Positions 1-7,857 of a DNA stretch of 64,000 bases are shown piece after piece. Source of the stretch: Flavobacterium psychrophilum (GTDB taxonomy: Bacteria; Bacteroidota; Bacteroidia; Flavobacteriales; Flavobacteriaceae); assembly GCA_945874225.1 (NCBI GenBank), contig CAMCFT010000004.1:1-64000 (forward strand), written 5' to 3'. Within the stretch, counting starts at the first letter, position 1; every line of letters starts with the position of its first letter. The translations under genes were made by a program, and so were the position numbers. Below the pieces are notes generated by a model that searched no databases, was not told the DNA's origin, and saw nothing but the letters and a program-made list of their open reading frames with translations.

Positions 1-150
1 TAGAGTCATAGTAAAAAGAGTTTGATAGACCAATTGCTTCGCCTGTTCGCTATCGCTCGGGTCTTGGGTTCACATAGCTATGATTCACTATCAAAAAGTG
101 AAACGTCTTAAAAAAACAATAAAAAACTATGTTTCTATGCGTTTAAAAAA
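1..150 (-). repeat. Long copy of a dispersed intergenic element
   Basis: This gene-free stretch is nearly the same as about 57385-57520. Both contain the core boxes, a CATAGCTATG palindrome, GTGAAACGTCTTA and a CTATGnnTCTATG block, in the same order. The core occupies 32-63 on the minus strand: GACCCGAG, a 6-nt variable insert, then CGAACAGGCGAAG. It shares no coding frame with the other copies, so it looks like a repeat or RNA element rather than a decayed gene. The gene downstream of it on the minus strand lies outside the window. Confidence 0.6.
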
Positions 151-192
151 ATATAAATTGAATTACACCCAACGGGTTAATAAATAGAAAAA

Positions 193-1242
193 ATGAACAA
201 AAAAAGATACTTGGCTTTATTCGTCATATTGATGATTTCCATAAACTGTTTTTCACAAAAGAACATTTCAAAAATTGCATTTGGTTCTTGCGCACACGAA
301 AATCATCCTTTGCCAATTTTTGACCTTGTGGTAAAACACAAGCCAGATTTATTCGTTTTTCTTGGTGACAACATTTATGGTGATACCAAAAGTATGGATA
401 CGCTTCAAATGAAATACAACATTTTGGCTGCAAAGCCTACTTTCCAAAATTTGAAGAAAAACGTTCCTATTATTGCCACTTGGGACGATCACGATTATGG
501 TTGGAATGACATTGGAAGGCATTATCCTTTCAAGAAAGAATCGAAAGAAATATTCTTGAAATTCTTTAATGAACCAAAAGATTCCGAAAGAAGAAAGCAC
601 GAAGGTATTTACACCTCGTATATGTATGAAACCAATGGCAAGAAACTGCAGATAATATTGCTTGACAATAGGACATTTAGAGACGATTATAGAAAATATA
701 ATGGTGAAGTTGCTAATGAGAAAAGGTATTTTTACGAAATGGATTACACACCTCAACAAGAACCAGACTCCACTTATTTAGGGGCAAAACAGTGGAAATG
801 GCTGGAAGAAGAATTAATGAAACCTGCTGACTTACGGCTTATAGGTTCGGGTTCGCAGTTTGCTATTGAATACAATGGCTATGAAGGCTGGCCAAACTTC
901 CCTTTAGAGAAACAAAGATTTCTGGATTTAATCAAAAAGACAAAAGCGAGCGGAGTTTTATTCTTAACCGGTGACGTTCATTATGCTGAAATATCAAAAC
1001 TTTCAGCGCCTGATTTGTATGCTATTTATGACGTTACCGCTAGCGGGCTTTCCTCAACTTGGTTATTTGCAACTCCCAATAAAAATCGCATCGAAGGACC
1101 CATTATGGACAATCATTTTGGAATGTTGACTATAGACTGGAAAAAGAAAATTCCTCAAATAAAAATGGAAATCTGGGACATCAACGACAATCAAAGAGTA
1201 GAATACACTATTGGTTTGGACGAAATTAGTTTTAAAAAGTAA
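193..1242 (+). CDS. PhoD-like alkaline phosphatase family protein
   Basis: This is a predicted exported metallophosphatase of 349 aa acting on phosphomono- or phosphodiesters outside the cytoplasm. A signal peptide spans roughly residues 1-21 (hydrophobic core, then CFSQ). Metal-site motifs of the PhoD/metallophosphoesterase fold are visible: GSCAHE near 31-36, GDNIYGD at 58-64, WDDHDYG at 97-103, LLDNRTFRDD near 155-165 and LTGDVHYAE near 257. The length fits the short Bacteroidota form, which lacks the N-terminal domain of Bacillus PhoD. It appears monocistronic, with repeat-derived DNA on both sides. The exact substrate cannot be read from the sequence. Confidence 0.88.
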   Translation: MNKKRYLALFVILMISINCFSQKNISKIAFGSCAHENHPLPIFDLVVKHKPDLFVFLGDNIYGDTKSMDTLQMKYNILAAKPTFQNLKKNVPIIATWDDHDYGWNDIGRHYPFKKESKEIFLKFFNEPKDSERRKHEGIYTSYMYETNGKKLQIILLDNRTFRDDYRKYNGEVANEKRYFYEMDYTPQQEPDSTYLGAKQWKWLEEELMKPADLRLIGSGSQFAIEYNGYEGWPNFPLEKQRFLDLIKKTKASGVLFLTGDVHYAEISKLSAPDLYAIYDVTASGLSSTWLFATPNKNRIEGPIMDNHFGMLTIDWKKKIPQIKMEIWDINDNQRVEYTIGLDEISFKK

Positions 1243-1285
1243 GAAATTTTAGTTTTTAGCAGAGCAAACGCTTTTAAAAATTTTC

Positions 1286-1376
1286 GCCACGAATTTTACT
1301 AATTTTCACTAATTTTCACTAATTTTTTTTTAAAAAATTGAAATAGAAATTCGTGCTAAATTCGCGAAATTCGTGG
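1286..1376. repeat. Imperfect inverted repeat of the CCACGAATT family
   Basis: The left side carries GCCACGAATTTTAC followed by repeated ACTAATTTTC units. The right side carries GAAATTCGTG and GAAATTCGTGGC. The arms can form a long imperfect AT-rich hairpin downstream of the phosphatase gene. Similar arms occur at 29425-29484 and 53779-53843. It is plausibly a terminator or a dispersed repeat. Confidence 0.45.
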
Positions 1377-1474
1377 CTGTTTTCTTTTTTTTCTTTTTAA
1401 TAATGGCGTTTAATTTTAAACGCGTTTCCCTGAGTTTTTTACAAATTTTAACTATAATAGCAAATCGGATTTCG

Positions 1475-1482
1475 TATTTTTG
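1475..1482 (+). promoter_or_regulatory. TAnnTTTG promoter box, leaderless spacing
   Basis: TATTTTTG matches the Bacteroidota -7 consensus and ends 4 nt before the ATG at 1487. Transcription would start at or next to the start codon. No clear -33 TTTG was seen at the right distance. Confidence 0.5.
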
Positions 1483-1486
1483 AAGA

Positions 1487-2437
1487 ATGAGCACAACACC
1501 CGATTCAGAAGCCAAAGGATACAATAATTACGGAGCACACTTGCGCAAAAAATACAACGGACAACGCGTTTACAAAGTAATTGTTGATGGTGGTTTTTCT
1601 TGTCCAAACAGAGATGGGAGCAAAGGTTACGGTGGTTGTACCTACTGCAATGTCGATTCGTACACGCCGGAAATTTCCAGAACTTCAGTCACGATGCAAG
1701 CGCAGTTAAAGGATGGAATGGAACGCGCCAAAAACTTCTACAAAGCCGATAAATATATTGTTTATTTTCAGCCAAATACCAATACATATGCTCCTGTTCA
1801 TTATTTAAAAACAATGTACGACGAGGCTTTATCTATAAATACCGAAGATGTTGTTGGGTTTTCTGTTGGCACACGACCAGATTGCATTGATGCCGAAAAA
1901 GTGGCCTTGCTCGAAAGTTATTGTGATCGATTTGATGTTGATTTAGAAATGGGAATGGAATCGATTTATGACGAAACGTTAAACCAAATTAATCGGGGTT
2001 GCAGCCACGCCGAATTTGTTGCTGCAGTAGAATTGTTAAAAGACAGCAAACTGGATTTATGTGTGCATACGATTTTCGGATTCCCATGGGAAACACGAGA
2101 AATGATGCTAGGTTATATCCAAGAAATTAACCGTTTTCCGCAGATTAAATTTGTAAAATTCCATCATTTGCATATCGTAGAAGGCTCAATTATGGGAGCT
2201 AAATACAAGAAAAATCCCTTTAAACTCTTCAGCTTAGAAGAATACACCGATTTGCTTTGTGAATTAATCCCACTTTTACGGCCTGATATTGTCATTCAGC
2301 GTTTGTTTGGAATATCGGATTGGGATTTGCTCATTGCACCCAATTGGGGCTTGAATAAGTCAAACATTCAAACCTATATGGAGAAAGAAATTGAACGCAG
2401 GGAAATTGTGCAGGGTTCATATTATCGTGCCAAATAA
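1487..2437 (+). CDS. TIGR01212-family radical SAM protein (YhcC-like)
   Basis: This 316-aa protein belongs to the YhcC group of radical SAM enzymes. A 4Fe-4S cluster would be held by C39, C51 and C54 in CPNRDGSKGYGGCTYC, the spacing typical of this group. The rest of the barrel includes QPNTNTYAP, GTRPDCI, and EMGMES followed by HTIFGFPWET. The physiological substrate of YhcC proteins is not established. ATG 1487 is chosen because no other in-frame start precedes the cluster motif. The gene is convergent with the phosphofructokinase gene; a strong hairpin lies between them. Confidence 0.88.
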   Translation: MSTTPDSEAKGYNNYGAHLRKKYNGQRVYKVIVDGGFSCPNRDGSKGYGGCTYCNVDSYTPEISRTSVTMQAQLKDGMERAKNFYKADKYIVYFQPNTNTYAPVHYLKTMYDEALSINTEDVVGFSVGTRPDCIDAEKVALLESYCDRFDVDLEMGMESIYDETLNQINRGCSHAEFVAAVELLKDSKLDLCVHTIFGFPWETREMMLGYIQEINRFPQIKFVKFHHLHIVEGSIMGAKYKKNPFKLFSLEEYTDLLCELIPLLRPDIVIQRLFGISDWDLLIAPNWGLNKSNIQTYMEKEIERREIVQGSYYRAK

Positions 2438-2470
2438 TCTAAGTTAGATTATAAAAATTTAAAAGAATAA

Positions 2471-2529
2471 ACCGCAAATTCACAAATTAATCAAAGATTA
2501 TAAATTTGTGAATTTGCGGTCTTTTTTTT
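2471..2529 (+). terminator. Intrinsic terminator, possibly bidirectional
   Basis: Perfect 18-bp arms at 2471-2488 and 2503-2520 (ACCGCAAATTCACAAATT and its complement) are followed by a T run at 2522-2529. It lies between the convergent radical SAM and phosphofructokinase genes. Confidence 0.8.
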
Positions 2530-2570
2530 AGACTAATTAAAGTCATAATCTCTTTTAGAACTTATAAAAA

Positions 2571-3668
2571 TTAGTCTCCAAAATTAATTCCAACTCCCTT
2601 AGCCGTTTTTACCAAATCGCAGTCTGGGTCAACATATTTAGGATTATCAATAGCATCTTTAAAAGGTACCGAAATAATATCCGGATGTCTGTAAGCAGCC
2701 ATTTGGCCAAATTTCCCTTCCAAAACCATTTCAAAAGCTTTTACACCAAATTGGGTCGCCAAAATCCTGTCATAAGCTGTTGGAATACCACCCCTTTGCA
2801 GATGTCCTAAAACTGTTTCGCGCATATCTGCTTCAAAACCTATTGATTTTAAATCATGTACCAATTTATGGGCTACACCACCTAAACGTAAATTTTCATA
2901 ACCAATTTCATCGCTTTTTTCAGATAATAAAGTTCCTCCTTTAGGCATTGCTCCTTCAGCGATTACCACGATAGCATTCCCTTTTCCTTTACTGTTGTAC
3001 CTGCTTTGCAATTTTCTGGCAACAACCTCTATGTCATAAGGAATTTCGGGAATTAAACATACTTCAGCTCCACCAGCAATAGCAGCGTTTAAAGCAATCC
3101 AACCTGCATTTCTTCCCATTACTTCAAGAACTAAAACACGATTGTGACTTGCGGCTGTTGTGACTAATTTATCTACGGCTTCGGTGGCAGTTTGAACCGC
3201 GGTTTGAAATCCGAAAGTAAAATCGGTAGCGGATAAATCGTTGTCAATAGTTTTTGGAACACCAATAATATTCAATCCTTTTTCAAAAAGTTGCTGAGAA
3301 ATTCTCTGAGATCCATCTCCTCCAATACTAATAACGGCATCAACTCCCAGATACTGCAATTTGCGTATCATTTCATCAGATCGGTCAACAGCCCCCCAAG
3401 TTCCGTCTTGGTTTTTTATTGGCCATGCAAATGGTCCACCTTTGTTGGTTGTTCCAATGATGGTTCCACCGTCAACGTGAATACCTGCAACTGTTTTTTC
3501 ATCCAGTATCATTATTTCTGTTGGTTCGCGTAGAATTCCGTCAAATGACTGAATGCTTCCTATGACTTCCCACTCTTTTTCTTGTGATGCTCTTTTTACG
3601 ATTGCTCTAATTACGGCGTTTAGTCCGGGACAATCTCCACCTCCTGTGGCAACTAATACTCTTTTCAT
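2571..3668 (-). CDS. pfkA: 6-phosphofructokinase
   Basis: This is a 365-aa cytoplasmic enzyme that phosphorylates fructose 6-phosphate in glycolysis. Motifs are GGGDCPGLN at 9-17, GGDGS at 116-120, VPKTIDNDL at 137-145, MGRNAGWIA near 187, and ETVLGHLQRGG in the C-terminal half. The residue after GGD is Gly (ATP-type), while PKTIDND carries Lys where the E. coli enzyme has Gly. From family knowledge the Gly/Lys pair marks the mixed group III, usually ATP-using, whereas PPi enzymes have Asp/Lys. ATP use is therefore an inference. It stands alone, convergent with the radical SAM gene. Confidence 0.9.
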   Translation of the reverse strand: MKRVLVATGGGDCPGLNAVIRAIVKRASQEKEWEVIGSIQSFDGILREPTEIMILDEKTVAGIHVDGGTIIGTTNKGGPFAWPIKNQDGTWGAVDRSDEMIRKLQYLGVDAVISIGGDGSQRISQQLFEKGLNIIGVPKTIDNDLSATDFTFGFQTAVQTATEAVDKLVTTAASHNRVLVLEVMGRNAGWIALNAAIAGGAEVCLIPEIPYDIEVVARKLQSRYNSKGKGNAIVVIAEGAMPKGGTLLSEKSDEIGYENLRLGGVAHKLVHDLKSIGFEADMRETVLGHLQRGGIPTAYDRILATQFGVKAFEMVLEGKFGQMAAYRHPDIISVPFKDAIDNPKYVDPDCDLVKTAKGVGINFGD

Positions 3669-3956
3669 TATATTTTATACTGTAGTTTATTTTAATATGT
3701 TTTGCGTTCAATGCGACAGTAAATGTAATAAAAAAAAGGTGCCAAGTCGTGAATTAATGTCCAAAAAACAAGATTAAGTGTATGAAATTCAACCCTATTT
3801 ATTAACGAAATCGATTGAAATTTTAATAATAGATATTATTACTATATTTAAAACTATTAATTTAGCATTTTACCATAATTTAATTATTGAAATAATAAGA
3901 TAAATGCTCAAAAAACCAGCTTTTTAATCAACCAAAAAAATACCAAATCAACCAAT

Positions 3957-4406
3957 ATGATTATTACCAAAAGAACAACTTCTGACGATACAAATTTTCA
4001 GGAATTGGTAAAACTGTTAGATCTTGAACTACAGGAACGCGACGGCGAAGAGCATTTGTTTTATGCCGCTTTGAATAAAACCAACACCCTAAACTATGTC
4101 ATTGTAGCTTACGACCAATACGAACCCATTGGTTGTGGCGCGCTAAGAGTCTATTCAAAAGACACAATGGAAGTCAAACGAATGTTTGTTCCACTACACA
4201 AACGCGGACAAGGAATTGCCTCGACGATTCTAAAAGCATTAGAAACTTGGTGCAAAGAACTTGGAATTAAAAAATGTGTTTTAGAAACAGGCAAAAACCA
4301 ACCCGAAGCCATCGCCCTTTATAAAAAGAACAGCTACAAAATAATTCCAAATTTTGGCAAGTATGAAGGAGTGGAAAATAGTGTGTGCTTCGAGAAGGAA
4401 TTGTAA
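3957..4406 (+). CDS. GNAT family N-acetyltransferase
   Basis: This 149-aa protein has a single GNAT domain. The acetyl-CoA binding motif is visible as VPLHKRGQGIASTILKAL (R/QxxGxG/A), preceded by the beta strand MEVKRMF and followed by LETGKNQPEAIALYKKNSY, which is typical of motif B. Small GNATs of this type acetylate a free amine on a small molecule or protein, and the substrate cannot be inferred. The 288 bp upstream, back to the phosphofructokinase start, is AT-rich with no recognisable gene. Confidence 0.85.
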   Translation: MIITKRTTSDDTNFQELVKLLDLELQERDGEEHLFYAALNKTNTLNYVIVAYDQYEPIGCGALRVYSKDTMEVKRMFVPLHKRGQGIASTILKALETWCKELGIKKCVLETGKNQPEAIALYKKNSYKIIPNFGKYEGVENSVCFEKEL

Positions 4407-4432
4407 GAAAATTTTCGCTTTGTTTATTTTGT

Positions 4433-4440
4433 TATATTTG
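4433..4440 (+). promoter_or_regulatory. TAnnTTTG promoter box
   Basis: TATATTTG lies 53 nt upstream of the ATG at 4494 and is a perfect match to the Bacteroidota -7 consensus. Confidence 0.5.
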
Positions 4441-4493
4441 GGAAGAATAATATTTTACAGATTTCAACACAAATTTTAACACGTTTAAAAAAA

Positions 4494-4898
4494 ATGATGA
4501 TTTTAAAATACATATCTATTTTACTACTAGCCATATTTTTTGCTTCCTTTCAAAAAGATGAATCTACGAAATTTGATTTTTTGATTCAAAAATGGGTTTA
4601 TAAAAATTATGAAAAAGGAAAATTTATTTATGAAAGTAACCGAAAATTTAAAAAAGACAAAGCTGGAATTGAATTCAAAGAAAACGGAACAATCATAAAA
4701 CAACAGAATTCTGGATGGTGTGGAACACCTCCTATTGAATATGAAAATGTTACTGGAACTTGGAAAAAAATTTCTGATTCTTTAATTGTACTTGAATATA
4801 AAAATTGGGCTGGGAGTAATAAAGATACAATGAAAATAATTGAGATATCCAAATCTAAATTAACTTTGAAGTGGATTTATACTCTCAAAAAAGAATAA
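4494..4898 (+). CDS. Small exported protein, lipocalin-like
   Basis: This 134-aa protein has an N-terminal hydrophobic stretch (about residues 4-19) that looks like a signal peptide. The mature part is short and beta-rich, with FLIQKWVY, a VTGTWKKISDSL segment and a pair of Cys/Trp-rich turns (GWCGTPP). The pattern of a K/G-W start followed by GTW resembles the small lipocalin-like proteins common in Flavobacteriia, but I cannot name a family. No enzyme motif was seen. It is preceded by a good promoter box and is probably monocistronic. Confidence 0.6.
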   Translation: MMILKYISILLLAIFFASFQKDESTKFDFLIQKWVYKNYEKGKFIYESNRKFKKDKAGIEFKENGTIIKQQNSGWCGTPPIEYENVTGTWKKISDSLIVLEYKNWAGSNKDTMKIIEISKSKLTLKWIYTLKKE

Positions 4899-4965
4899 AA
4901 ATCATAGGATAACACAAGCGTCCGGCTTATGAAAATAAACAAAATCAATTTTACCAAATCAAACA

Positions 4966-5061
4966 ATGAAAAAAATTATCTTCATAACATCAGCGATATT
5001 ATTAACTGGATTAATTTTTTCATTTTCAACTAGCATAAATCAAAATATTACAGAAAAATAA
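4966..5061 (+). CDS. 31-residue ORF with signal-peptide character
   Basis: This short ORF starts MKKIIFITSAILLTGLIF and ends after 31 codons. It looks like a signal peptide with almost no mature protein. It may be the remnant of an exported-protein gene whose body was lost, a genuine tiny membrane peptide, or chance. A small GC-rich hairpin follows at 5075-5091 (AGCGAGA, TCG, TCTCGCT). The start codon has no nearby promoter box. Confidence 0.3.
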   Translation: MKKIIFITSAILLTGLIFSFSTSINQNITEK

Positions 5062-5112
5062 GCCATCCCCAAATAGCGAGATCGTCTCGCTCGCGCCAAT
5101 AAACAATATCAA

Positions 5113-5156
5113 AAAGATAGTAAAAGTTTCTAAATTTAGAAACTTTTACTATCTTT
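5113..5156. promoter_or_regulatory. Perfect 44-bp palindrome, predicted HigA operator
   Basis: The sequence is a perfect inverted repeat centred between 5134 and 5135 (half-site AAAGATAGTAAAAGTTTC plus TAAA). It overlaps the TAnnTTTG box of the toxin-antitoxin operon, so a dimeric Xre-type antitoxin bound here would block transcription. It lacks the 3' T run expected of a terminator and the stem is AT-rich. Autoregulation is an inference from HigA families. Confidence 0.7.
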
Positions 5157-5157
5157 G
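5150..5157 (+). promoter_or_regulatory. TAnnTTTG promoter box of the higBA operon
   Basis: TATCTTTG lies in the right end of the 44-bp palindrome, 15 nt before the TTG start of the toxin gene. Confidence 0.65.
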
Positions 5158-5172
5158 TAAAAAATTATACGT

Positions 5173-5514
5173 TTGAAATATTTCGAAACAAGATTTTTAG
5201 AAGATGCCGAAAAGTTTATAGCGAAACTGGACAGAAAAACTATTTCCAAAGTTTTCTATAACATTGATATTGCCGAACAAACCAACGACCCAAAATTATT
5301 CAAAAAATTACAGAATGACATTTGGGAGTTTAGAACAAAATTCGGCGGACTTCAAATTAGATTGTTAGCATTTTGGGACAAAACCGATGATAAAAATACG
5401 CTAGTTTTCGCAACTCACGGATTCGTAAAAAAAGTAGATAAAGTTCCTTCAAACGAGATAGAAAGAGCAAGCAAAATAAGAGCTAAATATTTTGAAAATA
5501 AACCTAAAAAATAA
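5173..5514 (+). CDS. higB: RelE/HigB-type toxin
   Basis: This 113-aa basic protein resembles the HigB-like (phage Gp49, DUF891) branch of RelE/ParE toxins, which are ribosome-dependent mRNA endonucleases. Visible features are the helical start FLEDAEKFIAKLDRKT, the strand pair DIWEFRTKFGGLQIRLLAFW, and the terminal VFATHGFVKKVDKVPSNEIERA, all typical of the family. The start is TTG at 5173, because no ATG precedes the conserved part. The antitoxin gene follows 4 nt later (5519). The toxin-first order matches higBA. The call rests on family resemblance. Confidence 0.82.
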   Translation: MKYFETRFLEDAEKFIAKLDRKTISKVFYNIDIAEQTNDPKLFKKLQNDIWEFRTKFGGLQIRLLAFWDKTDDKNTLVFATHGFVKKVDKVPSNEIERASKIRAKYFENKPKK

Positions 5515-5518
5515 CGGT

Positions 5519-5845
5519 ATGGCATCAACAGAAATAAAATCGACTTCACTTTCAGAAATGAAAGACAAATATATTGGGAACATTGGCACTGAAGAAAGAG
5601 AAAAATACGAATACGAACTTCGTATGGATGTTTTGGGTCGGATGATTAAAAAAGCAAGACAAGAACGAAATCTAACTCAAGAACAATTGGGCGAACTTGT
5701 TGGTGTGAAAAAAGCACAAATCTCTAAATTGGAAAGCAGCACAAATAGCGCAACAATTGACACCATTTTGAAAGTTTTTAAAGCATTAAAAGCAGATATA
5801 AATTTTAATGTAACAATCGAAAAACAGAATTTGCAGTTAACATAA
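5519..5845 (+). CDS. higA: HigA/Xre-type antitoxin
   Basis: This 108-aa DNA-binding antitoxin has a Cro/C1 helix-turn-helix in the C-terminal half: MIKKARQERNLTQEQLGELV followed by GVKKAQISKLES and a final helix. The N-terminal part (STSLSEMKDKYIGNIG) is probably the toxin-binding tail. ATG 5519 is preferred to the in-frame TTG at 5492, which lies inside the toxin gene. It should neutralise HigB and repress the operon through the palindrome at 5113-5156. Confidence 0.85.
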   Translation: MASTEIKSTSLSEMKDKYIGNIGTEEREKYEYELRMDVLGRMIKKARQERNLTQEQLGELVGVKKAQISKLESSTNSATIDTILKVFKALKADINFNVTIEKQNLQLT

Positions 5846-5888
5846 AAAGGTTTTTAAACTCTTTCACTTTTAAAAGTCAAGCCACAAA

Positions 5889-5910
5889 AAAAGCCCCAAT
5901 CAGGGCTTTT
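5889..5910 (+). terminator. Terminator of the higBA operon
   Basis: AAAAGCCC, a 6-nt loop and GGGCTTTT form a GC-cored hairpin followed by a T-rich stretch, 44 nt after the antitoxin stop codon. Confidence 0.65.
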
Positions 5911-5985
5911 CATTTTATATTTATCTTAATAAATCCGTTTTTATTCACCAAAATCCGCATCATCAGCGTCCCAATTTCCCAATCT

Positions 5986-7029
5986 TTACTCCTCCTCCTC
6001 AACCAAATGTGATTTCGAATACCCTCTCCATTTCTCAATACAATCCTGAAAATCCTGCGGCAATTCCGTATCAAAACGCATCATTTCTCCCGTTGTAGGA
6101 TGCACAAAACCAAGTGTTTTGGCGTGCAAAGCTTGTCTTGGCAAAGCCTTGAAACAATTATCTATAAATTGCTTGTATTTCGTAAACGTGGTTCCTTTTA
6201 GAATCAAATGACCGCCATAACGCTCGTCATTAAAAATAGGATGACCTATATGTTTCATATGAACCCGAATCTGGTGTGTTCTTCCCGTTTCAAGAACACA
6301 AGAAACTAAAGTCACGTAACCAAAACGTTCCAAAACTTTATAATGTGTCACGGCAGGTTTACCAATTTCAGGATCGGCAAAAACCGCCATTTGCATACGA
6401 TCTTTTACGTGTCGTGCAATGTTTCCTTCAATCGTTCCTTCATCGGCAACCACATTTCCCCAAACCAAGGCGATATATTCCCTTTCGGAAGTTTTCGCTT
6501 CAAATTGCTTGGCGAGATGCGTCATCGCGGCTTCGGTTTTGGCAATGACAAGAAGTCCCGATGTATCTTTATCAATTCGGTGCACTAATCCTGGACGTTC
6601 GCTGCTGTTCATTGGCAAATTTTCAAAATGAAACGCCAAAGCATTCACCAAAGTCCCTGTATAATTACCGTGACCGGGATGAACCACAAAATTAGGTGGT
6701 TTATTTACCAGTAAAAGTGCGTCGTCCTCATAAACAATGTCAAGCGGAATATCTTCGGGGTCTACCCTATTTTCAAACGGCGGATGCGACAACATAATGC
6801 GCACCACATCAAAAGGTTTTACTTTATAATTCGATTTTACGGGAAGGTCATTCACATAAATATCGCCGGCAGTTGCCGCATTCTGAATTTTATTTCGAGT
6901 TGCATTCGGAATCATATTCATCAAGTACTTGTCGATTCTCAGGAGCAATTGCCCTTTGGGAATATCAAATCTATAATGTTCGTATAATTCGTCCTCTAAA
7001 TCTTCGGTAGTGTCAATATTATTGTGCAT
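5986..7029 (-). CDS. rluD: RluA-family pseudouridine synthase (RluD-like)
   Basis: This 347-aa enzyme should isomerise uridines in 23S rRNA. An S4 RNA-binding domain covers about residues 25-85 (RIDKYLMNMIPNATRNKIQNA). The catalytic domain contains HRIDKDTSGLLV from residue 150, with D153 as the predicted catalytic Asp, and the later RTHQIRVHMKHIGHPIFNDERYG region. Length and layout match RluD. The start overlaps the 3' end of the PASTA gene by 11 bp, so the two are cotranscribed. The acidic C-terminal tail (VEEEE) is unremarkable. Confidence 0.9.
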   Translation of the reverse strand: MHNNIDTTEDLEDELYEHYRFDIPKGQLLLRIDKYLMNMIPNATRNKIQNAATAGDIYVNDLPVKSNYKVKPFDVVRIMLSHPPFENRVDPEDIPLDIVYEDDALLLVNKPPNFVVHPGHGNYTGTLVNALAFHFENLPMNSSERPGLVHRIDKDTSGLLVIAKTEAAMTHLAKQFEAKTSEREYIALVWGNVVADEGTIEGNIARHVKDRMQMAVFADPEIGKPAVTHYKVLERFGYVTLVSCVLETGRTHQIRVHMKHIGHPIFNDERYGGHLILKGTTFTKYKQFIDNCFKALPRQALHAKTLGFVHPTTGEMMRFDTELPQDFQDCIEKWRGYSKSHLVEEEE

Positions 7030-7633
7030 TCGTAGGTATTGCTTCTGTTGGCGTGGCTGTAGTATCCACTTCTTCTATATAACTTTCTTTGCCGTCGCCC
7101 AGTACCAAATCAATTTTGGAAGCTTTCAAAACTCGGTCACCCACTTTCAGGTTTCTACCTTTGAAACGCATTTCGAGCACCATATCTTTTCCAAGATTTG
7201 GAATATAAGTTATGGTTCCTTCCTCAAGCCCTAATGCTTTTAATGTTGGTACTGCTTCGCGATAGGTTTTATCAATTAAATCAGGAATTCGAACGGATGA
7301 AAATCCCGAAGCATTTATTTTAATATATACTTTTCTGCCCACTTTTACTTTGGCCCCAGGCAAAGGATCTTGCTCCACCACAGTAAACTTTGGAAAATCA
7401 CTATTATAATCCACACTATCCAAAAGGACATAATCTAAATCCAACTCGTCTAGTTTGTCTTCTACTTGCTCCTCAGTCAACTTGGCTAAATTAGGCACCG
7501 TGATTTCGTGACCGTGATCCGTGGTAAAAGTCAACCAATGCATAAACAAATAACTCAAAACGGCAAGTAGGACAAGAGCAGCTAATGCTTGTCCTAAAAA
7601 TACGCGACTGCTAAGATATTTTCTTAAACCCAT
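7019..7633 (-). CDS. PASTA-domain membrane protein
   Basis: This 204-aa protein has one transmembrane helix (about residues 12-34) and two PASTA domains (about 44-110 and 112-180), recognisable by VPNLAKLTEEQVEDKLDELD and IPDLIDKTYREAVPTLKALG. PASTA domains bind peptidoglycan or muropeptides in other bacteria. No kinase domain is attached. It is the first gene of the operon with the pseudouridine synthase and sits next to ddl, which agrees with a cell-wall role but does not prove it. Confidence 0.88.
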   Translation of the reverse strand: MGLRKYLSSRVFLGQALAALVLLAVLSYLFMHWLTFTTDHGHEITVPNLAKLTEEQVEDKLDELDLDYVLLDSVDYNSDFPKFTVVEQDPLPGAKVKVGRKVYIKINASGFSSVRIPDLIDKTYREAVPTLKALGLEEGTITYIPNLGKDMVLEMRFKGRNLKVGDRVLKASKIDLVLGDGKESYIEEVDTTATPTEAIPTNAQ

Positions 7634-7653
7634 AAATTTATTTTTATAAGTCG

Positions 7654-7661
7654 CAAAGATA
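7654..7661 (-). promoter_or_regulatory. Promoter box of the PASTA-rluD operon
   Basis: The minus strand reads TATCTTTG, a perfect TAnnTTTG match, 20 nt upstream of the start codon at 7633. Confidence 0.55.
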
Positions 7662-7857
7662 AAGCTATTTCGTTCGAAAAAAAATTCTAATTTTGTTTAA
7701 TGATAATTTGTGTCATCCTGAGCGCAGTCGAAGGAGGGAGCTTTTTCCTGCTATCCGTTGCAATCTTTCGTGCCGAACACCGGCACAAAAGGATTTTCAC
7801 TGCTATCAGGGCTAGGGCATTCGAATTCAAAAGGAAATTTATCATTAATTACATAAT

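Noticed and set aside
349..759. ORF of 136 codons on the minus strand of the phosphatase gene
   Set aside because: It lies fully inside a gene with clear family motifs, has no recognisable domain or signal, and is a shadow frame. The many similar overlapping ORFs across the window were dropped for the same reason.
5113..5156. Palindrome as a terminator
   Set aside because: It has no 3' T run, is AT-rich, and covers the promoter of the next operon, which fits an operator better.
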